From: Misgurnus anguillicaudatus
Lineage: Eukaryota; Chordata; Actinopteri; Cypriniformes; Cobitidae
Length of the DNA: 64,000 nucleotides
Assembly: GCF_027580225.2 (NCBI RefSeq)
Contig: NC_073357.2
Location: 41,006,001 to 41,070,000 of the forward strand
Reading direction: 5' to 3'
In this document: piece by piece, positions 35,601 to 50,600 of the stretch
Numbering within the stretch: position 1 is the first letter of the stretch
Layout of the letters: every line of letters begins with the position of its first letter
The notes under the pieces: model-generated
The model's input: the letters and a program-made list of their open reading frames with translations, nothing else
Databases searched by the model: none
Told to the model about the DNA's origin: nothing
Translations under genes and position numbers: made by a program

Positions 35601-38600
35601 GGTTGACCAAAAAAGGATTACTAGATAAGTTAGTTAAGAAGCATGGTAGGTTCTCCAGCATCGAAAACATAACTTATGTTGGTGACTGATTACATTTAGT
35701 TCTTTTGCAGAAGCTTTATAATGCTGGTTTCTAAGTTTGCATGTATTTGTGTTCACAGTACAGCTCAGGCTTCGTGTCTAGTGGATGAACCCAAACAGAT
35801 AGGCCAGTACAAATACCCTGAACAGCTTCCAGGTCAGCTGTACGATGCTGATATACAGTGCAAATGGCAATTTGGTTCCAAGGCCAAACTCTGCAACCTG
35901 GAGTTTACTAAGGTAACCCACAGTTTAAAACACGATATTCATATCTGAAGCAATACAATGCATGTTTATACTTAGTGTGTCTGAAACAAGGGGCAACCTT
36001 CCGATCTCTCTGATAAGGCCAACACTAACGTAACATAAACTGCAATTCATTGACGGGCTGCTAGGGGCTGCAAAAGGGAGTCCCATAGACTCCCATGTTA
36101 AAATGCCCAACTTTACAGCAGAAAATAATATTTTTTACAGAGATTTTGGTCTATACAGCTAATTTCGCCCTTCATGGGAACTGTGAGAGGGGTGATTTTT
36201 TTGTAACTCATCAGTTTCAGTTATATTAAGCCTTAAAGTTCTGCATAATTAAGGGCATGGTCACTTGAGTGACAGGTGAACTGCCACTGCTGTCACTACC
36301 GTTGAGCTAGGCGGGTGTAGTTTCAACATCCAGCCACCTGAGCTTCGCCCACGTCCCACTTAACCCATTTTCGTCTATCCGCGAGTGATGTGTGGTGACG
36401 TGCTGCCAAGGTGGCGACTGCAGGCTCTGCCAACTATTGGCTTCAATAAAGCTCTTCATAAACCTATGGGTGAAGTCACGGACACTATGTCCATATTTTT
36501 ATGGACATGTAACATGTAAAATGACTTGAGCTAAACAGTTCAGTTTCAAAGAAAAAACTATTGACAAAAAAGGTGATAGCAGACTCAGGATAAGTTTTAG
36601 TAGGTCTTTAGATATTTAAATGTACTTAAACCTGTAGTATTTGTGTGTAGAGTAATCATGGTGAACACAAACACACATCTAAGCTTTGGAAAGAAAACAA
36701 ACTACCGAGAAAATCTACTCTCAAGTCGTCTTTCAAAGTCTATGGACAAAACTTCAACAAAGATGGACAGGGCCTCCTTTGGCATTCGCCAGTGCCTCTA
36801 GCGTCTAACACACATTGATATGCAAATACAAAAGAGTGAAGACTAAGGCCTGCAAGAAAGTTATGCTTGAGAAATGAACATTGCAAGAGTCCATCTTTGG
36901 AATTAGACTGTGAACTTCCTCTTTCAGAGATTCCTGTTGCTTTTGTGTGCTTCTCAGGCCTTCTACGCGTATTGAATAGCGTTCTGAACATCGACCTCGA
37001 CGGATGGCAGCTGTACATCTTAATTAAGCAGGATTGTGAAGATAATGGCTAATGTTTTTGTTTTCTATCCCCTCAAACCATCCTGTCCTTGTCACAAAGT
37101 CATTGAGATGTAATTAGCTGTGGGAGCTTGTTGTTTTTAGCAAGCAGGCTAGCAGAGTTAGCTAACAAATGACGCAGAGCCTAGCGTTACTAGCTTTTGT
37201 CTTTCTTGCGGTCTGCCAGATGCAATTGGGCCGTCAGCCAACAGTGGCTGGTCTCCCAAACCCTTCATCACCCATTATTATCGCTGTATTGTGGGAAAAA
37301 ACTAAATGCAACGATAATAGCGTGTTTCTTTTGGGCAGAACAGTGATTGATTTTGACAGGGTTTTTTATTTGTTGAAAGAATTGATTGGCCGTTGCTCTA
37401 GAAACAGGGGGTCGATGTAGTGAGGTGCAAGCCAGGGAGGTTGAAGGGTTCCCAATGTGTGTGACTGTTTTTGTTCTTGCCCACCAGGACATCTGTAAAT
37501 CATTGTGGTGTCACAGGACAGGGCACCGGTGTGAGACCAAGTTCATGCCCGCTGCCGAGGGAACCATCTGCGGTCCAGACATGGTAAGTGTTTGTTTGTC
37601 TTATTTTGTCTGAGCTTGATTGAACTCTAATATGGAAATAAAAAAACGGTCAAATACTCCCCTAAGCACTTCCTCTACTTCTCAACATCTTTTGCTGTTT
37701 TGTTCTTTGCTGTATTGTGCTTCTTTGTTAAATGTTTCCTAAGGACAGTGGGCCAACTGTGTGTTTTCACTGTTTGAGGTGATGTGGAAGAGGGTGAGAG
37801 GTGCTGATGTGTGAGATTTTGTGGCTTGAGTCCTGATCTCCAGGTGTACCTCTGGGCTTTATCCCAAACCCTCTCACTCTCTTATTCTTTCAAGTTGTTA
37901 TCCTCACCGACCACACAGATACTAATCTTGATAGCTGTGAACTTAAATTAAAGTGTATTTTCCAATTTTCTTTTTCTTTCCCATGATGCAGTGGTGCCGA
38001 AGAGGGCAGTGTGTAAAATTTGGTGATCATGGTCCTAAAGCAGTACATGGCCAGTGGTCTAGCTGGTCAGAGTGGTCTGACTGTTCACGTACATGTGGTG
38101 GAGGGGTCATGTACCGAGAGCGATCCTGCAACAGCCCCAGGTAACCAAAACATGATTTACACAAACACAATGTTTGAAAACAACAATCTGCTATTTCTCT
38201 GAGGTACAGGGTGTAAATGAAATTCATTGTGTGTTCTGTTTGTGTGGGAGAGTTAATCCAGCTAAACATGGCATCATTCCCAGGACTCTCTCCTTGCCAG
38301 CCCATTCAACATCTTTCAGCTGTCTAGAAGTGCAGAGCAGCCACTAATCATCTCATCCTTATCAAAACTTGTCTTGCTTCGGTTCCAAAATAAGCTCAGT
38401 TTCACAACCTTTCTCAGCCGTTGACATCTCTTATTATATATTTACCCGGTTCTCGTCTGAGAAGCTGGGAAACGCAAACAAACATTACAAATTACTGTTG
38501 TGCTTTTTGTTTATTTGATGTTGAATTCCCACTGCGGTGAAATGTGACTAATGCTTTTAATCGACATAAGGCTCCTGTATAGCTCAGTGGTAGAGCATTG

Positions 38601-41600
38601 AGTTCATGAAACATGGGTTTCGAACCAAGGGGACACACATACAGATAAAAATGCATACTTTTTGGATAAAAGTGAATGCCAAATGCATTCATGTAATGTA
38701 AATGTAACATGATGCCATGAATGGTAGTTTAGCTATGAATGGTTGAAGACGTGTTCATTAACCAACTGACCCTCTGCCTAGATAATCTCTGATTAAGTAT
38801 TTTAATGGTCTAACTTTTCTGTTGAGAGCACAGAATACAAAAGTCAAGTCAATTTTATTTATATGACAACTTTACTATGCACATCTTTCAAAGGAACTTT
38901 AGAGAAAACGAAATTGCATTATTACCGTGGGTTCACACAGGCCGCGTTTGAGGCGTCAAATTGACGTCTACCAGGTCTAGTTTGCCGCTTGAACATTTTG
39001 AGTTTACTGGCTTTATTCGCGCGTGAAAGCCGCGTGTGAAATTCTAGTCATCGCGACATTTACTTTGAAATTCACGTCATGGGAGGGACTTCTGCGACTC
39101 TGCTTGCTTCCTGTAATCACATTACTACTAGAGCAAGCTCCTGATTGATTACCTGACTTAAAAGTTGTTTCAACTCGCACGTTTGCGTGGCAACTCTTAA
39201 TTCGTGCCATTCGCGCAAACTAAACGCGAAAATGAGGCGGAATCGCGTCTACTGCACGGCGCTAAACGCATCATTCGCACGCAGGACCTCCAGACGCGCG
39301 TCAACTCGTCTTCACATTGACTTAAAGGAACAGTATGTAGGATTGTGGCCAAAACTGGTATTGCAATCACAAAACTTGTGGCTAAAACTGGTACTGCAAT
39401 CACACAACTGGTGACCGATACACAAAATGACAACATAAACATGAGTTGAGGGCTGCAACTCCACTTTTTAAATTACAATATCCTGGCCAGACCACTGTTG
39501 TCAGTGATATAAGTATTTGAAATGAACATGATTTCTTACTGCTAGTGACATATCAGAGCCATTTTATGATTAATTGATATAAATTTCTTACATACTGTTA
39601 CTTTAACATTGAAATCACTCGTGCTTGACGCCTCTACCGTGGCTGGTGTGAACGCATCATTAAAGTCTTAAGCTCCAGGTTATTACAAAGTAATTTAAAA
39701 AGTTTAGAGTAGTTTTGTCAAATTAGGGTTTCAATGCTTCCTGTCTATATAGTATGTTATGGCAGGTTGAGGTTGTGTTTATATGGACCACAGGTGGCTC
39801 TACATTTGGTTTGGTTAGGTCAATGAAACAAAGGATAGAGATTCTTCGACATTTGGCAGTCTAGAGCATCCTAGTATATTTCAATTGGAAGAGGAAATAC
39901 TAACAGTGGCTTAGACAGCCAGACCAACATGTCTGAGATAAATGTTCCAGTACAGCAAAAAAATGTAAAGAAAATGAATTATTGAATGAACAGACTAATG
40001 AACAGTGGTCATTCTTACCTGAATTCAATCGTAAAAAATTTTTTTTGTTGCAAATAAATTACTTTTTGACAGCAGTGCAAATTGTAATAAAATAGCAGTT
40101 TTTTCTATAGCAAAAGAGCAATTTTGAAATACACGAACTGCGATGTGCTGTCTAAAAACCTTTTAAACGAATTCAGGAGAATAAATGATGATACACTTTA
40201 CAGTAAATGCTTTTTTCCAACCTACAATTTCTGCTGACAGAAATTGCTTACTTATTTGAGGGCAAACTGCACTGTTTTCATACGAGTAGTCTAATGATGT
40301 TTTCCATTGTGCCCTGTTTCTGAAGGTCTGTTTTAGGCCAGTGGCATCTGATCCACCGAGAAAAGCTTAGATCTGTCAGATGGACTTCTATCATAGTTTT
40401 ATTCAGTGCTTCTGAGACAGTTGTTGAAAGCCGCCTGTAGGAGATCTCATCTCATTAAAACAACATTTATCAATATGATCTAATAAATATGCTCCTCTTA
40501 CTCTGTCTATACTCATAGGCCAAATTTACATGTTTCTTTAAAATAAGGGTTAAAAAATGTATATTGGCAACAGCCTAGTAAAACACATGCAGATGGTTGT
40601 TGATTGAATTGCCTTGTTTAACAGGCTCATATGTGTGTTTACTGTACAGAAGTAATTGTTAACCAGCGGAGTGTGGGTACCACAGCATTAATGCCTCATT
40701 ACCAGAGGCCAAAGTTAAGAGGGTGGGATGCATGTGTGATCACCTTCAGGTCTTTGTTAAGCTCCTAATGAACACATTAATTATTTTTATTTAGGCTATT
40801 ACTTCATTGTTTACATTTGTATTGTTTATGTATATATACTGTAGATCTCTGTATGGGTTTAATGTAATCAGGATGCATACTGGTTAACACTGTGGGCATA
40901 ATAGTGCTTTGATTAAAAGATGACTTGTTGCATGGGATGATGGAGAGAAGGATGTGTGTCGGGGGTGTTTGGGGAGTTTCAAGCTGGTAGACAGGGTGAC
41001 CCCGTTTCCTCTGAGGTTTGGATCCACTTCTGCTGTTTACCTTCACAGCGGGACATGAATGATACAACGTCTGCTGACATAAAGAGGAAACAGGAGGCAT
41101 AGCGTTTTCTGCTTTGACAACAACTCTTGTTTAGTTTGTGTACAAGATTGATTTTGGCACAGTTGTTTTTGAAGAACGTCTAATCAGGAAATCTAAACTT
41201 CCCCCTCGCTTCTCATTTTTGTTGTGCTCACTGTGGTTGTAAGTACCTTACCATATGGGCCCTTACCACACTGTCTATAAAGCCCTAATATGATCGGCCT
41301 AAAACAAAAGCAACACAAACAGTCTTTTGACAGCACTGTTAAAATGTTACTTTTTACGCGGTTGACTTAACCGGGAGAGTGATGCATAATTTCCCATCAC
41401 AGTCTGTTTGTAGGACACACCTGTAGAAGACAGAACCGTATTGTCAGTCGGCACAAGAGCTGTAATTCATTTTTGTAGTGTGTGCAACTTTGTGTTTGTT
41501 TTCTCATTGAAGGCTTACACTGTTTGATCACTGTCGGCGCATAAAAGTGAAGGATTTTTTTTTTACGTAAAGAAGGCTCACCTGTCCTCTCTGTGCAGTT

Positions 41601-44600
41601 TTCTAACCTCAAGTGTGAACATGCAATAAAAAACCAAAGACGAGAGACAAAAAGAACATGCACGGACAAACACGGACAAATTGATAGAGCCGCAATAAAA
41701 AAAGGGCGCAGTCATTTGCTTTGAGGTTAGGCTACAAGAGGGTACCCAAGAGTCCTCCACTTTAAAACATCCAGCCACGCCACTTAAATGAGATGCTGGT
41801 TAGGTTTTCTCTGAGGAAACAGGGTCAATGTTCTTCATGTGGCACTTCGCAGCATTCCTGTGGATTTGGGAGGAGGCTGATGCTCTTCTCCAGCCTTAAG
41901 TTGAATCTGTAAAGCAGGGTGACCATTCCAACACACTATCTAGATCCTAAGACCTGACCTTTTGTGATATTCAGCCTTGTGGCTCAGAGTAAAGTCCTTT
42001 ATGAGAAGCATTTGCCTTAGCCATTCTAGCATTTTCCATATGGCTGCAATGTGCAAGCGATTCAGCTCAGATATTACGATCTGTAAAGCACATCGGCACA
42101 TCTGTGTGTTGTCTTTTCCTCTCTAAAGTTTGATATTCAGAAATCATACCTGTTGACAACACAGGCGAGTCCAAGAACGGATTTGCATCCCAGACACTTT
42201 ATAACTTTTACAGCTGTCAGTTACGATGTGCTTCAATCGGACACATCACAGGTAACACACGAAGACGTTCCCACGGTGAAGATGCTAATGCACATCATAT
42301 GAAATACATCTTCCAGAAAATACCGAACGGATGTCATTCTTCTTGCATGTTGAAGACTCGCTGAGGCACATCTGTTTCTTTTCATTTTCTCGCGCTCATA
42401 TTGCCTCCATGTTTGCTGTGCTAATTGCTGCTTGTTTCACCCAAGCCCACAGCACAATGGAAAGTTCTGCCAAGGCCCCAGTCGAATGCACCAGCTGTGT
42501 AACACCAAACCATGCCAGGCCAATGGAGTGGACTTCAGAGCTCAGCAGTGCGCAGAGTACAACAGCAAACCCTTCAGGGGATGGTACTACAAATGGAAGC
42601 CATACACCAAAGTGGAAGGTATGGGAAATGTTTGTGCCATAATGTATTAATTATAACAAAAGCAACAGAGCCAACAAACCTCTTTAACAAGTTAATATGC
42701 CTGTTAACCCTTAAAAAGGCAAGATACCTCACTAGCATTTGCTGTTTCCGACACATTAGTGCCTGCATAATACAATTAACTACATGAAAATATTGCCTAT
42801 TTCTATTTATGGCTTGTATCTCCCATGACAATAACATGTAAATGACACATTTAGATACAAATGAAACATTTAAGTCAAGATAAATAATCTCATGACATTC
42901 TGTCGTTTTACTTAGATAAAGATTGTGAGTTAATTCCCGAATGTTTTACAGTTGTATGACCTTAGTATTTGCAGGGACCCACTTTAATATACTTGGCCGA
43001 TGACTAATGGTACATTCACATGGGGCGTCAGCGTTCTCATTTACTTTTAATGGGTTACGTCATATGTTGCCAAACTGAATTGTGGATTTGTCAGTGTCAC
43101 ATCATTGGTGTTGCTCGTGGCAGAAGTTGAACATTTCTTAACTTTTCAAGCCTTATGCAAATAACCTAGTGCAGAGCCAGACAATTACATTCATGCAAGA
43201 CTGGAGAACAGTGAATCATGTGTTTTGACCACTGTGATTGGCTGTTGTCACTATAACCCTATTCGGACTTTGGTCTCAGAAAATATATGTAAAATTGGCA
43301 GACAGGCTTCTGTGTGAACGCAAACACGTAAATGTAAATTTCATCGCTCCCGTAATGAGGACCTAGCAGCAATCCCGTAACATTCCCGGAAAGCCCTCTG
43401 TGTGAACAAAATGCAGAAACAATGCCGTAAAGAGGCGTGCCATAGTCAGGACGCGCGTGTCATCGCAACAATGAAGTTATGGTTCAGCTCTTTAAAATGA
43501 CGGATTTACATGCAGATTAACATTCACGACGAGAAAACTGCAAACTGGAATGAAGCAGAGATCAGGGAGCTTGTCACATATACACTCTGAAGCTGAGATC
43601 ACTCACCAGCATACTAGAACGGCATGTCACACGCTTCTTTATAATCTTACCATATACAAAAATGCACGTGAGTGGTTTCTGGAGAGAGACATATCCCATA
43701 ATAAGCAAACTTCATACGCTGCAGAGAAAAAACTACCAAGTGCAGGACTTGTTTTTACAGAATCTTTACGCCATCTGTGTGAATGCACGCACAGATTCCG
43801 GAAAATTATTGTCAGTGTGAATGAACCAAAAATCAAACGATCCTGGACAATATGCTTTTTTAGTGTATTTTCCGTAATGTCCGTGTGTATTAAACTTGCA
43901 TTTTAGGAAGGATTGTTCCAGTGCACCTATACACTCATTGTAGAGGTGGGAGGTGATAGAACAAACACCCGAAAATTCTCGGGACAGCATCATATGTCCA
44001 AATATTAGTCAAAACCGTTCTATGTTTTGTGTAAAATACCAAACTTGTCCATTAACCTTCCCTGTTTGTTTTTTCGGTACCCTATGATATCTGACTCAGC
44101 AAGAGCAGGTCTGTTTTAAAAACAATAATTTCCGTTTGGTTCTGGCAAAATGTATTTCTTAAGATTGTTACATAAACCAAATGTATTATGCACCAGTTAT
44201 TCATCTCAGATAATTTGTATTAACTGAGCATGAATGGATTTGTGCTGGAAACATGCAGCCACTTGCTTGTTGAAAGCACTGCTGCAGGCAGGTTTATACC
44301 CGAATAAGACTTACAGAGTTTATGTTTTGATACACAATAAGTTAGGGGGCTGGAATTGATAAAGTGCAACCAGTAAAATAAGGGTAGGACACAAAAGTTT
44401 TTTTTTTAATCACTAATCTGAATGAAACTGAATGTAGAAGATGCTTTGGTATCTCTTGAGTCTTACACTGAAAATGCTTGCTGAAAGAAACTTCATGCAG
44501 TAATCAGCAGATCATGTCTGGGGCTCAAGTGGACAGTGCAGATGTTAAAACGTCACACCGGTATCATTTTGAGGTGGTGTATTATTTGATCTTGGCTTTT

Positions 44601-47600
44601 ATTTTTATATTTTATTACTAAAGAGTGCAGATGTATGCATGTCTCATATACTGTAGGCCCGTATATCTGTGGGATAGTTGGTTACAGCTGTGCTCCTCCT
44701 ATATTCTAGCTTTATGGTCCCTTTTGTAACAGTGTTTCAAATTTTAGTGTAACATGTGTTCTGTGGGTTTGTTTTCTATTTCATGAAGTTCCTTGTAGTT
44801 ACTGCCGAAAAACCACACACAACTCTCACATGCTCAGCAGATAGGTTTAGATAGTAAAGATTTCTATCGTGTCAAAGAATGCCGGTGCTTAGGAAATCTA
44901 GTGTTATTTTCTGTGTTTATTTATCTCTCGTCAATTTTTAATTATCTTTCACAAATATACTTTCTATATTAGGGATAAAAATATGTTTGTGGTATGTGGT
45001 AATATACTTTTATTGGTAGCACTTTACAATAAGGTTGTATTTGTTAAAGAGACACTCCACTTTTTTTAAATATGCAAATTTCCAGTTCCCCTAGAGTTAA
45101 ACATTTGATTTTTACCATTTTTTAATCTATTCAGCCGATCTCTGGGTCTGGTGGTACCACTTTTAGAATAGCTAAGCATAATCCATTGAATCTGATTAGA
45201 CCATTAGCACCACACGCAAAAATGACCAAATGACTATTTAAAACTTGACTCTTCTGTAGTTACATCGTGTACTAAGACCGACGGATAATTAAAAGTGAAT
45301 TAAAAGTTTTGCGTTGGTCATTATGAAAATAATCACCTGCAGAAATTTCATCTCTCTTCTGCGCTTTTTTAAATTGCACTCTCATGCTAATTTTCCCTGT
45401 TTAGTAAATCTGAGGTGTAAATAGGAAAAAAGAAGGGCTAATAATGGGAATTATCCATAGTGTGTCCAAACACACAATATGAATTAAATCAAGATGTGTT
45501 TGTTTTCCATTTGACACAAAAGCCAATATCCGTTTTGTCTAATAAAATTTTTATGAGCTCATGACTTTATATGTTCTCAGACATGAAACTGCATTCACGC
45601 ACTTTGAGAGTACAGGTGCAAAGCTTTGAAAGATCTGACGTATAGTCGCTATACAATCTAATAACCCCATTCATCTCTTTCTAGAAGAGGACATCTGTAA
45701 GCTGTACTGCATTGCTGAGGATTTTGATTTTTTCTTCGCTATGTCCAGCAAAGTCAAGGATGGGACATCTTGCTCTGATTACAAAGGAGGTGTATGTATT
45801 GATGGGATATGTGAGGTACGTGATAATATGCCAGTTTCTTTTTATGAGATGTCCAATATTTGTTTTGACATTGATGGGGCATACTTGTTTGGTTATATTT
45901 GACAAACGAAATTGAGTGATTTTATTTTCATCATTACTTGTAGCCAGTGGGTTGTGACCAGGTACTGGGCTCAAACGCTGCTCTGGATGCCTGTGGTGTG
46001 TGTAAAGGTGACAACTCTACCTGCAAGTTCTACACTGGCCAGTACACCCTACAGCATAGAGCCAACGGTGGGTTAATCACATTCAGTATTGAGTGTAACA
46101 GAGCAGAGAAACAGACTTGACCTTACAATGTCAATTAAATTTTTCCTCATTTTAGTGTTCAGGAATATTTGGGCGGGGCTAGAACAGTGGCTCGATGACA
46201 CACTGGAGCCACGTGCATTGCCCCGCCCCTAACACAGTTGCGAGCATCCATTTAGGTTGTAGCGGTATTTGAAAGTTAAAAAGATGGCAGCTTTGCAACA
46301 AGTGGGTGTGGTTTCAGAGATAACAGAAGACACTCCCCCAGCACTTCAGAGCAGAGAATCTTGCCTATTTTTCCAGATTTTGATAACTTATTTTATTTAA
46401 TCATTCAAATTTGGCTGTGGTTAATAACACATTTTGTACTGTAAGTGTCACTATAAACTGAAATCTTATGTAGTAAATTATATTGTGAGTAAAGGCTTGT
46501 CAATCAGCACTGCATTTTTATGCATAATATTTCTGACCGCTTTCGTTCTTTCCTGAAAATCAGCTGACATGCTGATGTGCTCCATTTCTTTGCTCTGACC
46601 GTTTAATAAGCTTTTAAGTATTTTAAATATATATATATATATATATTTTGCACCTGTCCAGAGGCAATGTTAAAAGTGCGAGGCCATCCTCTCCTTAATG
46701 TAACTGAAAGTTGCAGTGGGTTTTTGAATGCACTTACACTATACTTTTAAACAATCCAAGCAGTTTAACTCATACTAAAGGAGGTGATGGTGCGTTAGCT
46801 CAAAGTTGCCCATTAAAAGATGCAGAAACTAAAAAGTGAGCAGACACTATAACAAACTTTTTTTCTTCATCCTGTCACCCCATTTTTCTTTTCAGAGTAT
46901 TACCCTGTCGTAATAATTCCTGCTGGAGCAAGGAGCATCAGAGTGCAGGAGATGGAGATCTCCACCAGCTACCTGGCTGTCCGCAGCCTGAAGCGTGGTA
47001 CTTACTACCTGACGGGAGATTGGACAGTGGACTGGCCAGGCAGGTTCCAGATCGCCGGCACCACCTTCAGCTACCAACGCTCTTTCAACCGGCCTGAGAG
47101 CCTCTACGCAGCCGGCCCCACTAATGAGACCCTGCTCTTTGAAGTGAGTCACCCCGGTCCAATTCCAGCCTGACACCTGTTAGTGAATTAACCATGACAG
47201 GGCCTTGGCAAAGAGTGCTGGGGCCGATCGGTCAGTTGAAATCAAAGCTGAGTGACAGTGGGTGGACGAGAGAGATGAGAAACAAATGAGAGAAAGAGAG
47301 GGATTGAAGAGAAGGTGCATGAATAAGTTGAATGGGCAGTCTAACGCCTCTGTTTGGGATTAATTGCAGGCCAGAGCTGATGTGGTCATTGCGACTTTCA
47401 TCTCTCGAGATCAAACGGTGCGACAATGTGAATGGCAGTAAACTTTGAACTTGCTGCACTGCATGCTATTGCTAATGGGCAGCACAGTGAACGTTTTATA
47501 TAAAAGAAGTGGGAGATGAGTATAGCTTCAGATGACCTTTGAGGTTCAGGCATACAAAGAGCGCTTCATTTATTTGGATAAAGCTCTAAAGAGCTGAAAA

Positions 47601-50600
47601 GAATGGGAAATAATTGGATATTTCAAAAGAAATATTTCAAGGGGCAGCATTTTATCTTAATAAACACCAAAGAACAAAAATGGGACTTTTGGGAAATTTT
47701 AAATCATAAGCTGCTTTATATTACAAGGAACAGGATGCCTCATGGGAGACTTCGCTAGCTATTCCATTATCAAACACTTTTGTTCATGCATTATATTAAC
47801 CATGGCTGACTATAGTGTAGAAACTTTGCGCTTTCACCATTGCAAACTGTACCAGAGACCACAGCTGCAAGCAAACCAGGGTACAGAGCGATCAGTAACC
47901 AACCATACAAACCATGCTTTGGAGGTCAAATGAGGTCAAACGTATTCGGGTATGGGATATTGTAAGTAGGCCGATAGATTTCCCTGGGGTTGGTTGGTTG
48001 GTTGGTGATGGATGCAAAGGATCTGATTTGCAAATAAGTTGGCATTAATCTCTCTAAGTATGCTCTGTAATGTTGAAAAGAAGACGAGGGTAGACGGAGA
48101 TTAAAAGATTAAGATTTCTGCAATTGAACTCAGTAGATCAGAGAAGCTTGGAGTCATGATTTGAGGAAAGCAGCTGGTAAGTTAAGCTTGGCTGGATCTC
48201 TGTCTGCCCCGCTTTGGAAAATGGATCCTTCAGCTTTGAGACCCTTACTGCTAGAAACACTTGGGAAAATAAATGTTGAAGAATGTGAAGGTAAACTTTG
48301 ACGTGGTTCTAGAGGTTGTAATCAGCTTCGTAAATTGGGGTTGGGAGTCACTAGACTAGACATAACAGACGAGTTCCCATCAACTTGATGTGGTTCTGTA
48401 TGAAACAATAGAGTGGATTAATTTAGGTATTGACATTCTTGTGGCATGAGTCAAGAGGGTCATGCCAGTCTGGAGTGATGGATTGGGGTTGTCTACTCTT
48501 GTTGTGGTGTAGAAGCCGTGCTCCCATACATCAGTCTTGTCAATCTTTCATTCACTCTTGTTTCTTCATAACAGGAGGTCTTGCTACCCTTCCAACAAGG
48601 ACACAGATGGATTTTGTGTGTAGTAACTTTATACTTAATAAACCTGTCCTGGTGTCATTATTGGGCAATGTTCTCCAGATTTTCTGTTATTATTCAGATT
48701 GATGCTGGTGAATGACAGTCTGAGTTCATCTTAAGAGAGAATAAAGCCAGTTTAGAAAGTTTTTACAGTATTGCAACATAAGTCACAAGAGGACACCAAA
48801 ATACTTTCAGTAATTGGATAGGGCAAAATGTCATTTTGATATATGTTGAACATTGTTTAACATTTTTGATTCTTGTTGCATATGTTAAGGCTGAAACTTT
48901 AGCTCTACTATATCAGAAAGCACAGGCATGGAGCAGTACTCATGTGGGTCCAGTTTCTGTGTTGTGTGTATGGTAAGATGGCTAGTGGATCACAGATGGA
49001 GTGTAGACCTCCTCCTGAGTCTTATTCTGGAATAGTTGCTCTATGTTCGTTGCCAGTTGTAAATTTGGACCAGCTTTGAAAAGGCTAGCATGCAGAGTCC
49101 TATGGACCTCTTCCAGGGCAATAGATTTCGCCTGGACACTTGGAAGGAAAGTGAGCCAAGATGCTTTAAAGTTTTCAAACTTGCCACTGTCTGTCACTGT
49201 ACTTTCCAAATTTCTTTCTTTTTTTACATTTTACTTCCTCTGGAAAACCTTTATCCTTCAAACATAACATTAGTTTGCTTGACACAATATTGTCTGGTGC
49301 TGTCTGGATTTTATCCTACTGCTTAAAAAACTACCTAGTTGCTATTCTCTACTCCGTCCATATAGATCAGTGGTAATCTATATGTAAACATATTACCACC
49401 CTTGTTTGGCTAGAGAAGGTATTCATTAGTTCTGAGTAACTGTATAATCTTTATAAACTGTATATATAACTGTATAAAAGCGTTGTGGTTAGTTGAGTAT
49501 ATATTTCAATTGTGATTAAATGAATGATCTGCCCACATCAGCAAAAGCCACTCACTTACTGTCTATAAAATAAAATAACCCCTTGTGTACTGATACTGAT
49601 CCATAGTTATTATAGCATGGCTAGTCTGTATCTAATCAAAATTGCAGGTGTCTCAAGATTGTTAACCTTTCTAGCAAGTAGCAACTATATAAACTATGTA
49701 AGAACTTATATATAAAACATTTCAGATGTCTTGTGTAAATGCTGTATTCCCATAAATGTTGCCCACTTTGCAAATGCAAAGACTAGTGGCTTGTAGTACT
49801 GCTGAAAGTCTCCAGTGAGTTTAGTGACCCTTAGGATTTGATCCTTGTTTTGTTGATAGTGGTTTTCAGCAGATCCCTCTATTTTCTACATATAGTTTGG
49901 TGGTTAACCATTTCCAGTGAATTTGGTGTCATTGGTAAATTTTCTTGGTTAAAAATAGTCTGAGGAAAATCCCCAAGTGGCAAAGCCAAGGATAAAACAA
50001 AGCTCCTCTTCTTTTAGGAAGACTTTTCCACTCCATTAAAGTCATCCTCAGGCAATCCTCAATTGCCCCAGGCACAGATTTAGTAAAAAGCTGGCTGATC
50101 TTCCTCTGTGGTCCAGTCAAAAAAAATGCTATAAGATCTTCTCCAGAAACAGCCAATAAATATACAACATAAATAAAAACATAAACAATCAATTATACAC
50201 AAATCAGTAATGTAAAACAAAAAAAAGTTGCAATGCACGCCACTGTATGGAAATGTAAACCGGATTCAAACAAACCCACAATTTGTTCCACTTGTGAAAT
50301 TTATTGCCGTTTTCCAAGCTGTTAAAGTAACACGCTTCGGTTCAGACACATACACAGTTTAATTGAAACATCCTTCAAGAGCGGTGGTCACTTATTCAAC
50401 TGGCACTCCTGACTGCTGTCTAAAGCCTGGAGTGTAGTCCGTTTTTTACACATACGCGAGCATACACGCACAGTCGAACGCACAGCCTTGCAAAGCATAG
50501 TTTATTTCTTACGTCAACACATTTTTGACGCAAATTGCAATACCCCTCATGGGCTACATACCACTGTATGTGCATGTGCGACAAAGTATGCATAGTTACA

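Noticed and set aside
38571..38640. tRNA gene
   Set aside because: A and B boxes are present but the acceptor stem does not close and a SINE tail follows.
42331..42642. ORF extending exon 13 upstream to 42331
   Set aside because: The extra N-terminal codons are intron sequence; homology and phase start the exon at 42446.
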